A stretch of 64,000 nt of DNA from Guyanagaster necrorhizus. Lineage: Eukaryota; Basidiomycota; Agaricomycetes; Agaricales; Physalacriaceae. Below the pieces are notes generated by a model. It ran no database searches. It was not told the DNA's origin and was given only the letters and a program-made list of their open reading frames with translations. The position numbers were made by a program, and so were the translations under genes. Where the stretch lies: NCBI RefSeq assembly GCF_019112545.1, contig NW_025064897.1, positions 865,926-929,925 of the forward strand. The letters are read 5' to 3'. Below, piece after piece: positions 10,912 to 20,372 of this stretch (position 1 is its first letter; every line of letters begins with the position of its first letter).

Positions 10912-12962
10912 GTGTTCTCAAATTCCAAAAATCGCACCAATAGGTTCGCATTGCCAAGCGTGACTGGAGACGGCCGTAAGAACGTTCATTGTTGGTATAG
11001 AAAAAAAGTGAACGTACATAGCCGATAAAATTCGTCCTTGCTCAGGTCTGGTAGTCGTTGATCAGTCAGGCCCAGGGTGATACCGAAGCGCTGATGGATA
11101 TATATTATTCGTCACAATGACACCAGTAAACTCGCAGTCATAGCTTACCTTGGGGTGTATAGTATGTGCCTCCCGACATCGTAGCTCCAACGCCGCAGTT
11201 GAGACATCCATGTCATGCTCCTGCAGATACCGCCGGAACGCGGGCTCGTGATCATAGAACGCATCCACGGATTCAATCATGTGCAGCAATAGCGGTGATC
11301 TCAAACCCTGGCTGAACAAATTATTCGGCTTCGGCTGTCAAAAGAAAATGAGCGGGTCTTTAGGTCGAAAATGACGGGTCGATGGTACTGACCAGACCAG
11401 GAATATTGCAGTATTTCTTCATTAGCCATTCCACGGTACGAGGATGAGCCTGTGCGGATCCGTCCCGGCGACCTGCATGCCACGTTTTCGAGTGGATAAG
11501 AATAGCAGAACATTCATTCTGCTTGTTTAACAAAGGCCCCCAATCATTCAAGGATGCTCTGATACCCGCAGAGTCCATCGTATTGGAGGCATCCACCCGG
11601 TCAAAGCAAGGGCCCTCAAACGCCGGTACGACTCCAGCGAATAAACCCTTCGACAGGATCTTGGAATCGAACTGCGTGAGGTGGAGGTGGATATTGAAGT
11701 CCTTCATCCTTCTTGCGAATTCGCGGAGTTGGTCTTTGACGTGGAAGAAGAGGCAGCCGAAGATGTCAGCAAACTCCACACCATGCTTTTCGCCAGACAG
11801 CTGGACGGCAGACATGTCCCAGCCACATAGAGGATTCGCGGTTCCCGATGACAGCCAATCTCCATTCACTGAGAATAACAATCTGAAAGAAGATCAGTTT
11901 TTAGATTGATGGACAGGGAACTTGTAGCGCACCTATTCGGATGCATGAATGTATTCGTGTTCAAAGAAAAAGCCGCAAGAACGCCGGTTTCCCGGAAATG
12001 TTTCATAGCGAGTCGGTGTCCAGGAGTGAGCTTTGATAGTAACTGATCATGGTTGTCTGTCCTTGAGGCCTCGGAAACTCTGCGCATGGATTTCAATGCA
12101 ACTGGAAGGTCGTAAGAAGACCTGAACATCTCTACGGGGTGCTTAATGCCGGCAGACGTCTGTAATGAGTAAATCTTCCCTGAGCCTCTAGTCGAGAGGG
12201 CAACGCGGTAAGATATATCCCCGTCAGAGTTGGAGCCATAGACGTAGTCGATGCAACGTTGCACAAAGGAAGCACCGGCGGCAGGAAGCGCTGCAGAGTA
12301 CATGAGATGCGTCGCGAGCTCGGCGGCTTCGTCCATGGACGGACCAGAGCCAAGAAGTGAGAACAAGATGACGAGGTTTCTGTTCACCACGATAGGATCG
12401 ATGTCGTTGAGCAAGATGTCGCACCTTCCCTGGTAATGCTTAGGGAGGCCATTAACTGTCTCGACAAGGTTGCGAATGTCTCCAGAAGCTAAGATACCAA
12501 TCAGGCCAGCGTACGCTAAGAGAAAGAGGACATACCAGCAAAGCATAATTTGAAGTTCTGGGAATGCGCCAGGTCACCCTCGTTGAAATCTAATCGTAAG
12601 ATGTCGATAGCCGGAATATCTCCCCAAAGGTGTTCAGTAGATACATCTCTAGAACGAAACCTGGGCTTCCTCTTCTCCAGTACCCAAGCCGGTTGCCAAT
12701 CACGCTTGAGGTACAAGTGATTGCAAGTCGTACGATGGCGAGGCCAATGCTGTTTTTGACATCGCTCCGAGCAATACTGAATGAAAGGTCAGCCGAGTCA
12801 GAAAGAGAGTCGAGTTACCGACTTTGACGAGAAAACACTGTGAACTGAGTCGGCTATTGTCTGGATCGACGGGATTGAGCCACGTACCCCAGCACAAGAC
12901 ATTAGCCCCGGCTCCATGCAGCCCTTGTACCCGTGCATCCAGCCACTCTGATTCGCACACAT
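10912..12962 (-). CDS. MYND-type zinc finger protein with DUF4470 domain
   Basis: The finger is split over three exons: 12962-12888 ends MSCAG, a 15-base exon 12837-12823 gives CFLVK, and exon 3 from 12776 continues YCSERCQKQHWPRHRTTC. Together they make a full MYND cluster (CAGC...YCSERCQ...HWPRHRTTC). After it comes the DUF4470 region: WGDIPAIDILRL, FAASGDIRNLVETVNGLP and ILLNDIDPIVVNRNLVILF, then a long C-terminal half with GWDMSAVQL, HLHLTQFDS and KRFG-like RFGITLGLTDQRLPDLS, ending EFENTKA at 10912. Such proteins are abundant in Agaricomycetes and their role is unknown; MYND fingers bind proline-rich partner peptides. The frame upstream stays open to an ATG at 13127, so the start may be further out. 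I chose 12962 because the finger usually lies at the very N-terminus. Confidence 0.82.
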
Positions 12963-13874
12963 GATGCCCGATAACGTCCCTCCATTGGGATCTGAGCCCA
13001 TCCCAAAGGACATGAGGCTCTCCAACGACAGCAACCTCGAACGGCGAGGAAAAAGGTCATACTGCAAGTCGGACATGGGCGACTCGGGTCGTTGGAGGCG
13101 GATAAGCATCGACTTTGCTCTGTGCATGTCGAAGAGTAATACTTAGTGCTTAGTAAGGCGGAAACGTGAATGCAAGATGCATCGATAATGGGTTGCCTGC
13201 GTACAGGACGACGCCGCAAATAAACTAATGGAACATCCGTGGGGAACGTGTCGAACGGCGGCAGTCTTCGAGAACATGCAGAGCGCTCGTCTTCTTCGAT
13301 GGTTACGTCCACATTGTGTCAAGGTCACCCGTAGTCGGTGTTAGCTTAGCGACGTCGGAGGTTAGGTGCAAGGTATAAATGGCTTCACCGCTCGGTCCGG
13401 CTATTCCGGTCTACCAACTTGGGGGCCGGTGAATTCCGAAGTCAGGATCTATTCTACGATGCATTGAAACCTTCTATCTAAAACCGAGATCATCGTCAAG
13501 GTAATTCTAGTCTTAGGGTTAGGTCGGCTACTTTACCTCATACTCAAACTCTACCTTGTCAATTTTATCTCCACATAGACTTTCAGTTTGCACTCATGAT
13601 GCATTCCAAAGTGGCAAATCCTACATTTCCTAAGACTGTGTTTCACGCATCTAGATTAGCTTTGCATGGTCAATGTACTTGGTAGGGATGTCGATTTATC
13701 ACAAACATAATCGCCTGTAGATTAAGGCTTTCAATGAATGACCCAGGCTTAGTTGCAATAGCACCAACAAGGTGAAACACCAGTGGTGATGCTCTTTGGG
13801 CCAACTTCACAAACAAACCTTTCAGCACCTTTTTGCTTGATGTGGTCATTGTCCCTGTGGTAGTTCATTGTGTA
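12963..13874. other. Intergenic, edge of repeat island
   Basis: The first 160 bases could be the N-terminal extension or leader of the MYND gene. Beyond about 13330 the sequence becomes AT-richer and poorer in CpG. No gene was recognised. Confidence 0.35.
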
Positions 13875-14135
13875 CTAGAAGAAATGCCAGTGATGGCATG
13901 ACACAGCAAATGTGAATGGAATAATAATGAGCTGTTCACAAATACCGCGTTGCTTGGCCCATTCCCCTACGAATCTTTCACTCACTGTCTTACCTGCAGG
14001 AAGATTAATAAGATGAAACCAATCATCAAAGAGAAACATACTAGTTGTTGGCAGAGTTGATAAAGTTTCCACCATGTCGAAATACACATCAAGCAGCTTG
14101 AAACTAGATTCCTTATTCATGGTACCAAATGCCAC
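13875..14135 (-). CDS. Unidentified coding-like fragment, probably of a mobile element
   Basis: An 86-residue frame with a smooth protein-like sequence (MFLFDDWFHLINLPAG, GICEQLIIIPFTFAVSCHHW). It lies 400 bases outside the copia element in CpG-poor DNA. The Trp/His/Phe-rich strand after IIIPFT faintly recalls Ulp1-like protease cores carried by some transposons, but no catalytic set is visible. It is best treated as a relic; function unknown. Confidence 0.25.
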   Translation of the reverse strand: MAFGTMNKESSFKLLDVYFDMVETLSTLPTTSMFLFDDWFHLINLPAGKTVSERFVGEWAKQRGICEQLIIIPFTFAVSCHHWHFF

Positions 14136-14532
14136 TCCTCACTTTTTGCCAATGCTCATGGCTCTGAGAAAGATGGCAGATACTCGCACACCTACTTGAG
14201 GAGAAAGAATGCAGTAGATACTCAGGCCAGTGGGAGGAGACAATGCTGGTGAGATGAGAGGCCCTCTACTTATATTCTGACAATGTGACTTTCTAAGAAC
14301 CTGCTATCTGTGTTCTACTGCATTTTAGGCTGCCTGTATAACTTGAAACAGAGAGAGGGCTTCCAACAGCCATTTCGTTGCTGTAGCCACATCGACCTCG
14401 ACCACTGAAGCTCCTGGTGTGCTTAGTATGTATAAGTTACTCCTTCTGCCAAGACTCTTGATATATTGCAAGTCTATCCTCCATGTCCTTGGCATGGATC
14501 GTCTATATCATGTCAAAACATGGACTGCAAAC
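14136..14532. other. Repeat-island flank
   Basis: AT-rich, CpG-poor sequence between the coding-like relic and the copia LTR. No frame of note. It ends with CAAAC, the left target-site duplicate of the copia element. Confidence 0.4.
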
Positions 14533-14741
14533 TGTTGTAAGTAGAGAGCAGAGTAATGTAACAGAGAACTAAAATTAGCCTCTCGAGAGAGAAACGTTCT
14601 ACTTAAATACATTTTGTATTACTTCAAGATCTTTCTATGAGATACTAAATAAGTCCGGATCACGATCCAAGTCAGCTGCTGCTGACTGGCATTGTATCTT
14701 TGAGTATGTTCTCGTACTCACTCAGGATTGCTATCCCAACA
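14533..14741 (-). repeat. 3' LTR of the copia element
   Basis: A 209-base terminal repeat, TGTTGTAAGTAG...ATCCCAACA on the plus strand. Compared with the other LTR it carries TG or CA at most sites where that copy still has CG, for example near 14614, 14637 and 14728-14734. It is preceded by the target duplicate CAAAC. Confidence 0.95.
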
Positions 14742-14748
14742 CTCCTCC

Positions 14749-17700
14749 TCAATTCTGAGTTCCTAGAATACCTGCAGATAAATACTCATGTAATGGTCTT
14801 GATAGGCCTTTAGTGAATATATCCACTAAGTTCTCTTCTGATGTGCAGTGCTGAACTTTGACTTTGTTTGAAGCCATATGCTCATGAATGAAGTGGTGCC
14901 ATATGTTTATATGCTTTGATCGTGCATAAAATATAGGGTTCTCGGCAAATTTGATTGCTGATTGATTGTCAATGAAAATAGTCGTCACTTTGTAAGGTGG
15001 CAATCCTAATTTGGTTAAGAGTGCTCATAGCCAAATTACTTCCTGGGTTGTATGCATAAGGGCCATATATTCTGCTTCCATAGTGGATAAGGCTATAGTG
15101 AGCTGTTTCTTTGAACTCCAAGTAACAGCTTCTCTTGTATAGGTACAGATATAATCAGATGTTGATCTTCTATCTGTTCCATCTTCTCCTCAGTCTGAGT
15201 CTGAATAAGGTATCAGCTCATCCATAGTCCCTCCATATGTGATTCCGAAGTCTAGAGTTCTCTTCAGATAGCAGAAAACTCACTTCAAAGCTGTGACATG
15301 CTCAGCAGCTGGATTCTGCACATACTTGCTTAATTTGGTGACAGCATATGCAATGTCAGGCCGGGATCCATTAGCCACATACATTAGTGATCTGACACCA
15401 GTATGGTAATATTGCCTGGTGGCTATGTCAACACCTCGTGGATCTTCTGTCAGAATTTTCTCTAGCCGTACATTCGAATCCATAGGCATTTTGACCGGTT
15501 TGCAGTCATTCATGCCCATTCGCTCAAGTACTTTGAGAATATATGCCTTCTGGGATAGAGTGATAGTGCTCTTGTCCCTATTCCTGTCTATCTTCATGCC
15601 TAATATATATTGAATCTCCCCTATGTCTGTGACATTTAGCTTCTTCTTAAGCTCTTCTTTCATTTTAGACATGGTTTCATCATCTGAGGCAAGTAATATC
15701 ATATCATTGATATGTACAGCTATGATTATGGGATCAGAACTCATTTGTCTGATGTACACACATTGATCACTGATCAATCTGATATAACTAAGTCTCAAAA
15801 ATGTAGCATTTAATTTGTCATTCCAAACTTGGCCAGATTGCTTGAGTCTATACAACATTAATTTGAGGTGTGCCGCTTTTCCACTCTCATCTGAATATTT
15901 AGGTGGCTGTGCTATGTAAATGGATTCATTGAGTTTACCATTTAAGTAAGCTCCAACAACATCCATTCCATGAATGATTAGGTTTCTTTGAGCAGCAATT
16001 GCCATAAGTAGGTGAAATGTGTCCAGCTTGACAACTGGTGCATATGTCTCGAAGAAATCAATGCCAGGTACCTGTGAAAATCCTTTTGCAACAAGTCTGG
16101 CCTTGTACCTGGTGATTTTCCCATTACTATTCCTTTTCAATCTGTAAGTCCACTTGCAATTCACAAGTGATCTGTCTTTGGATAATTCTTCCAGTTGCCA
16201 TGTGTCTAGAGAAGTCAATAGATTGTATTCTTCATCCATTGCTTTCTTCTAATGATGCCAGTCTGGCCTTGTTTTAGCTTCTTCAAGGCTTAATGGCTCA
16301 TCACTGAGATTGTCTGCAGTTTCCTTAATGCATGCATAGTCTATTGCAACATTTATGGCTTTCAAAGATGATTCTTCTGAGGTACGCTGTTGTTCTGATG
16401 TTTTTACAGCTTGTACACTTGGATTATGAAGTGTCCAGTAACTCGGTTGAGTCTTTGATGCAATCTGGACCAATTTGTCACATGGCTTGATCACTTTCCC
16501 ACACTATATTGGGAAATTTGATTTGATCAATGACACATCAGGGACTATTTCCCCTTTTGATTCAGCATTTTTGGCATCCACAGAATTGTTCGAAATGCCA
16601 TCATTTCTATCCAGAGTCTGCTTGACTTTGCTCTCTGACTCCCTCTCAAGTGACAAAGGGTGGGAGACTATATAGTCAGTGTCTATAGGCTCTGTAGTGT
16701 TGTTTTCAGGGAATATAACATTTCTTGAGGTCTGAATCTGCCTGGTTTGAGGGTTATAATGTCTCCAGGCTCTGGATTCATCTGTAAGATCTGTGAAAAT
16801 AAATTCCTTTGACTTTGGGTCCAGTTTTGACCTCTTGTTATCTTGCTGCAACACCCAGCACTTTACTCCAAATTTCTGAAGTGCTGAAATATCTGGTTTC
16901 ATGCTCTGAAACACTTCTTCTGGGGTTAGATCATTCTTGATAGCCCTGGTTGGTGATCGGTTCTTCAAATATGTGGCATATGCCACTGTCTCAGGCTATA
17001 GAAACTTCAGTAAGTGATGTTCTTCTAGCATAGCACATGCATGCTCTACAAGAGTCTGATTTATTCTCTCAGCAACTCCATTTTGAGATGGAGAGTATGC
17101 TGCAGTCAATTCCAACTGTATGCCATTGTCCTGGAGATATTCCCTTACCTCTTCATTGACATATTCCTTTCCATTGTCAATCCTCATAAACTTCAGATCC
17201 TTCCCTTTGTGGACTTTGATGTATTTTTGATACTGCTGGATCTTCTTTCAAATTTCCATACCTTGCTTTGACTTCAAAAAATACAACATTGTCCTTTGGG
17301 ATTTTCCATTTGTGAAGCTTATGTAATACCTTTCACCATGAATACCCTGAGTTCAGGCTAGCCCCCATAGATCCAAAAATGTCATTTCCCCTATTTCAGT
17401 ATAGTCCCTTTCAGCTTTCTGTGAAAATAGCTTAGTATGATGTTTGGCTTTTATGCAAGCTATGCAATCTGTCTGAGGCTTGGCTGACTCATCTATATCC
17501 ATCCCCTTGACCATTTTCTTCCTAAATAGTCTCTTTACTGATCTTATATTTAAGTGGCCTAATGTTTTGTGCCACTTTTGCTATGATCAGGCTGATTTTG
17601 TAGCATGAGCCTGGGTTATTTCTGGAATAATGATGTCAAGGCTGTACAGCTTTGATATTTTATCTCCATAGCTGATTATCTTGCCATGTGGTGAGATAAT

Positions 17701-18795
17701 ATCCATTCTGGACTCTTTGAATCTGAGTTCAAATCCAGCATCTGTAATGTGCCCTATTGACATAAGATTGAATGGTGCATCAGGACAGTGGATACACTCC
17801 TTTAGTGTGACTGGAGTGATCTTTTCCCCTTCAACCATTTTAATCTTGACAGTTCCCCTTCCTAAACCCTTAGTTTTTCCTACACCAATAACTTCATGTC
17901 CTGGGGTTTCAACATAGTCAGAAAAATATAATCTATTTTTGACTATATATCTGGTGGTACCAGAGTCTCCTAGCCATGATACTCCTGAGAGTGAAGTAAG
18001 TGTGATGTCTGTTGCACAAAATACATAGTCATCTTCTTCTGAGTCCGATTTGACAATATGTGCCTGAGTCTGGCCCTTTCTCTTTCCTTTCCATGACTTT
18101 CCAGAATTCTTCTTCCCATTTGGGCAATTTGTTCTGATGTGACCAGTTTTCCCACATCTGTAACATATGACTTTTGAATTAGACTTCTTGCCATGTGCTG
18201 CAAGTGTCGTAGTCTGATCAGAAGTCTTTTCCTTTAGTCAGATGTCCTCCTGAAGAATTCAGGAAATCAACTTGTAAGAATCTTTCAAGTCAGCAGTATC
18301 CACTGATGAGATGAATGAATTCCATGATTCTGGAAGTGATGTAAGCAGTGTGATAGAGAAGTCCTCCTCCTCGACTTTCTGCTTAAGGGATGCCAGCTCC
18401 TCCTGATAGGACCTCAAAGTCTTAATATGCTCCTCTATGTTTCCTCCTTCTTCATACTGAGCTCTGAAGAATTTCCTTCTGACAAGGACAATTCCCATGG
18501 GTCCCCTAGACTCATACATATCTTCCAGAGCTTTCCAGGCTTCTGCCGAAGTCTTTGAACCAGCAATATATACCAGCGGGCCATCAGAAACCTGCAATCT
18601 TATTGTTAAAAGAGCCTTTCTATCGCTCTTCTTCCAATCTGCCACCAGTGTCATGTCTGCCAGGGCCGGAATGCTTCTATCTGCATAATCAATTAGTCCT
18701 AAATCGGTTAGGATATCGATCATTTTGATTTTCCATGTCGGATAATTTTCCGGACCCTTAAGAGGGTCAATTCTATACACAGACTGGCTATCCAT
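14749..18795 (-). pseudogene. copia gag-pol polyprotein, inactivated by stops
   Basis: One continuous frame from 18795 (MDSQSVYRIDPLKG, gag) to TGA at 14749-14751, interrupted by roughly ten in-frame stops and, as far as I traced it, by no frameshift. Visible parts: gag with WKALEDMYESRG; CCHC knuckle CYRCGKTGHIRTNC (about 18170); protease DSGTT (about 17970); pre-integrase HKTLGH...CIAC; integrase D-D-E residues in FLDLWG, RIDNGKEY and NGVAER; reverse transcriptase KARLVAKGFSQ and FETYAPVVKL; RNase H MEAEYMAL and DNQSAIKFA. The polymerase YVDD box reads HIND, so the catalytic aspartate pair is broken. The stops I could interpret sit where Arg (CGA) or Trp (TGG) is expected, so transitions explain them. 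The element cannot make a working polyprotein. Confidence 0.92.
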
Positions 18796-18861
18796 GCAGT
18801 TCTACGTGTGTACGTAAAGTACGAAAGGGTGTGAAGTGAGTAGCGACATAAGTTCAGTTAT

Positions 18862-18878
18862 GGTCGGGGCCCATAACC
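18862..18878 (-). other. Primer-binding site of the copia element
   Basis: Read on the minus strand, GGTTATGGGCCCCGACC starts directly after the 5' LTR. It matches the complement of the initiator-tRNA-Met anticodon arm (GGGTTATGAGCCC in yeast) apart from one base. This is the internal (half-tRNA) priming known from Drosophila copia. Confidence 0.7.
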
Positions 18879-18950
18879 TGTTGTAAGTAAAGAGCAGAGT
18901 AATGTAACAGAGAACTAGAATTGGCCTCTCAAGAGAGAAACGTTCTACTT

Positions 18951-19167
18951 TGTTGGGATTTTGCTGGAAAGTTCTAGAAAGGGCAATCCGACATCATGCC
19001 GAGAGTTGATGAGTAAGCCCGAGAGAAAGAGAAAGTTGTAGTAAATTCTAGATACAAGCCTGGAGAGTATAAATATGAGCTCTGTAGGAGCTGCAGAATA
19101 AGGAGTTCATACCTTCTGGCCTTACCAGCCTGGAGTCTACCCTGCACAACACCGAGAATTTCCAACA
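18951..19167 (+). repeat. Left LTR of nested element
   Basis: 217 bases, TGTTGGGATTTTGC...TTTCCAACA. It contains AGTATAAATA near 19066, a plausible TATA box for the element's own transcript. It is preceded by target copy TACTT. Confidence 0.95.
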
Positions 19168-19179
19168 GGTTATGGGCCC
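19168..19179 (+). other. Primer-binding site of nested element
   Basis: GGTTATGGGCCC directly follows the left LTR and is identical to the start of the host copia element's site. Both therefore use the same half-tRNA-Met type of primer. Confidence 0.7.
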
Positions 19180-19243
19180 CGGCACGATTAGACTCTGATT
19201 ACGGTATCTCGACTTCTTAATTCGCCCTCATTCATTACCTACT

Positions 19244-19480
19244 ATGAGTAGCATGACAAATGCTCTGATTGACGAAGAAGGAAGGAAGGGCGGCGCACCT
19301 GGTGCAACAGCTCTGATCGCACGATCAAGGGGATCAAGTGGCCTGAAGCAGAACATCAGATGTTACGCATGTGGCAAGACTGGCCATATTAGTCATGATT
19401 GTGGCACAAAATGGAACAACAGTGCTGATGCTGCAAATATTGTGCAGAGCGATGATGAAGAAATGGAATATGCCTTTTGA
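19244..19480 (+). CDS. Truncated gag-like protein with CCHC zinc knuckle
   Basis: A 78-residue frame starting MSSMTNALIDEEGRKGG and carrying one CCHC knuckle, CYACGKTGHISHDC (C-x2-C-x4-H-x4-C), then an acidic tail SDDEEMEYAF. It corresponds to the end of a copia gag: the main gag body and all of pol are missing. The frame is intact, so it may be translated. A nucleic-acid chaperone role would fit the knuckle but is inferred. Confidence 0.6.
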   Translation: MSSMTNALIDEEGRKGGAPGATALIARSRGSSGLKQNIRCYACGKTGHISHDCGTKWNNSADAANIVQSDDEEMEYAF

Positions 19481-19772
19481 GGCAACTTTGGTGGAAATTT
19501 GGTTATATCTTTGTGAATTCCCTTAGCCCCTTGGTAGGAATGTGTTTCTGCTGTGGTTTAGACTGGGTCCAGCTAGCTTGATATTGGGATCAGCTGGCTG
19601 TAAGTAGCACTTGGGGCTCCTGCAGCATGGGTGAGGATAGGGAATGGTCACAAGTCTTGGGATATAATTGGGAATTTTCGGACTATTTCAAGTTTCAAGG
19701 GGAGACTTGGGATATTGGGACATTTTAGGATATATTGGGATATTCTGGAATATTGCGGCAGGATGCCATATT

Positions 19773-19781
19773 GAAGGGGAG
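19773..19781 (+). other. Polypurine tract of nested element
   Basis: GAAGGGGAG sits immediately before the right LTR, the position from which plus-strand DNA synthesis is primed in LTR elements. Confidence 0.75.
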
Positions 19782-19998
19782 TGTTGGGATTTTGCTGGAA
19801 AGTTCTAGAAAGGGCAATCCGGCATCATGCCGAGAGTTGATGAGTAAGCCCGAGAGAAAGAGAAAGTTGTAGTAAATTCTAGATACAAGCCTGGAGAGTA
19901 TAAATACAAGCTCTGTAGGAGCTGCAGAATAAGGAGTTCATACCTTCTGGCCTTACCAGCCTGGAGTCTACCCTGCGCATCACCGAGGATTTCCAACA
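19782..19998 (+). repeat. Right LTR of nested element
   Basis: 217 bases, same ends as the left LTR and followed by target copy TACTT (19999-20003). It differs from the left copy at six positions. Confidence 0.95.
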
Positions 19999-20372
19999 TA
20001 CTTAAATACATTTCGTATTACTTTGAGATCTTTCTACGAGATACTAAATAAGTCTGGATCATGATCCAAGTCAGCTGCCGCTGACTGGCATCGTATCTTC
20101 GAGTACGTTCTCGTACTCGCTCGGGATTGCTATCCCAACACAAACACTTGCAAAAAAATTGCGAGGCAAAGAGTCAATATGGTGTTCGAGCCGGGTCGTC
20201 TGTCCGATCACGTGCGGAAAGCTCAAAAGTTTGTGGTTCCAGTTCACACTGACAGTCTGATTAATAATTGTCAGTGTCTCCGGCAACGTTTCACTACATT
20301 ATCACCAGCAGATAAATGCACATAAACCAAATAGTCGCGAAGCACCCCGACACCTAGAAGCCTTTTTCCACC

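Larger units (their letters stand above)
18951..19998 (+). mobile_element. Nested non-autonomous LTR element with gag zinc knuckle only (TR-GAG-like)
   Basis: 1048 bases with identical-length 217-base LTRs (18951-19167 and 19782-19998), ends TGTTGG...CCAACA, and TACTT on both sides (18946-18950, 19999-20003). The internal part is only 614 bases. It has the same half-tRNA-Met-type primer site right after the left LTR (19168-19179), one short gag frame, and a purine tract GAAGGGGAG just before the right LTR. It has no protease, integrase or polymerase, so it must have moved with proteins from another copia element. The LTRs differ at 6 of 217 positions (five transitions, one transversion), fewer than the host element's LTRs, which fits a later insertion. 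Confidence 0.93.
14533..20140 (-). mobile_element. Ty1/copia LTR retrotransposon, full length but decayed
   Basis: Two 209-base LTRs (14533-14741; 18879-18950 joined to 20004-20140) enclose a gag-pol region read on the minus strand. The ends are TGTTG...CAACA. CAAAC flanks both sides (14528-14532 and 20141-20145) as a 5-base target duplication. A primer-binding site abuts the 5' LTR (18862-18878) and a purine tract abuts the 3' LTR (14742 onward, minus strand GAGGAGGAG). The domain order gag, protease, integrase, reverse transcriptase, RNase H is that of copia. Without the nested insert and the extra TACTT copy, the element is 4555 bases. The LTRs differ at 16 of 209 aligned sites by my count, all transitions. 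Confidence 0.95.
18879..20140 (-). repeat. 5' LTR of the copia element, split by an inserted element
   Basis: The LTR halves are 18879-18950 and 20004-20140; between them lie the nested element and the second copy of TACTT. Removing the insert and one TACTT restores 209 bases, the same length as the other LTR. This copy keeps many CG dinucleotides that the other has lost. Confidence 0.93.

Noticed and set aside
18974..20011. Two near-identical minus-strand frames (MEILG..., SRAYSSTLGM)
   Set aside because: They are antisense readings of the two LTRs of the nested element, not duplicated genes.
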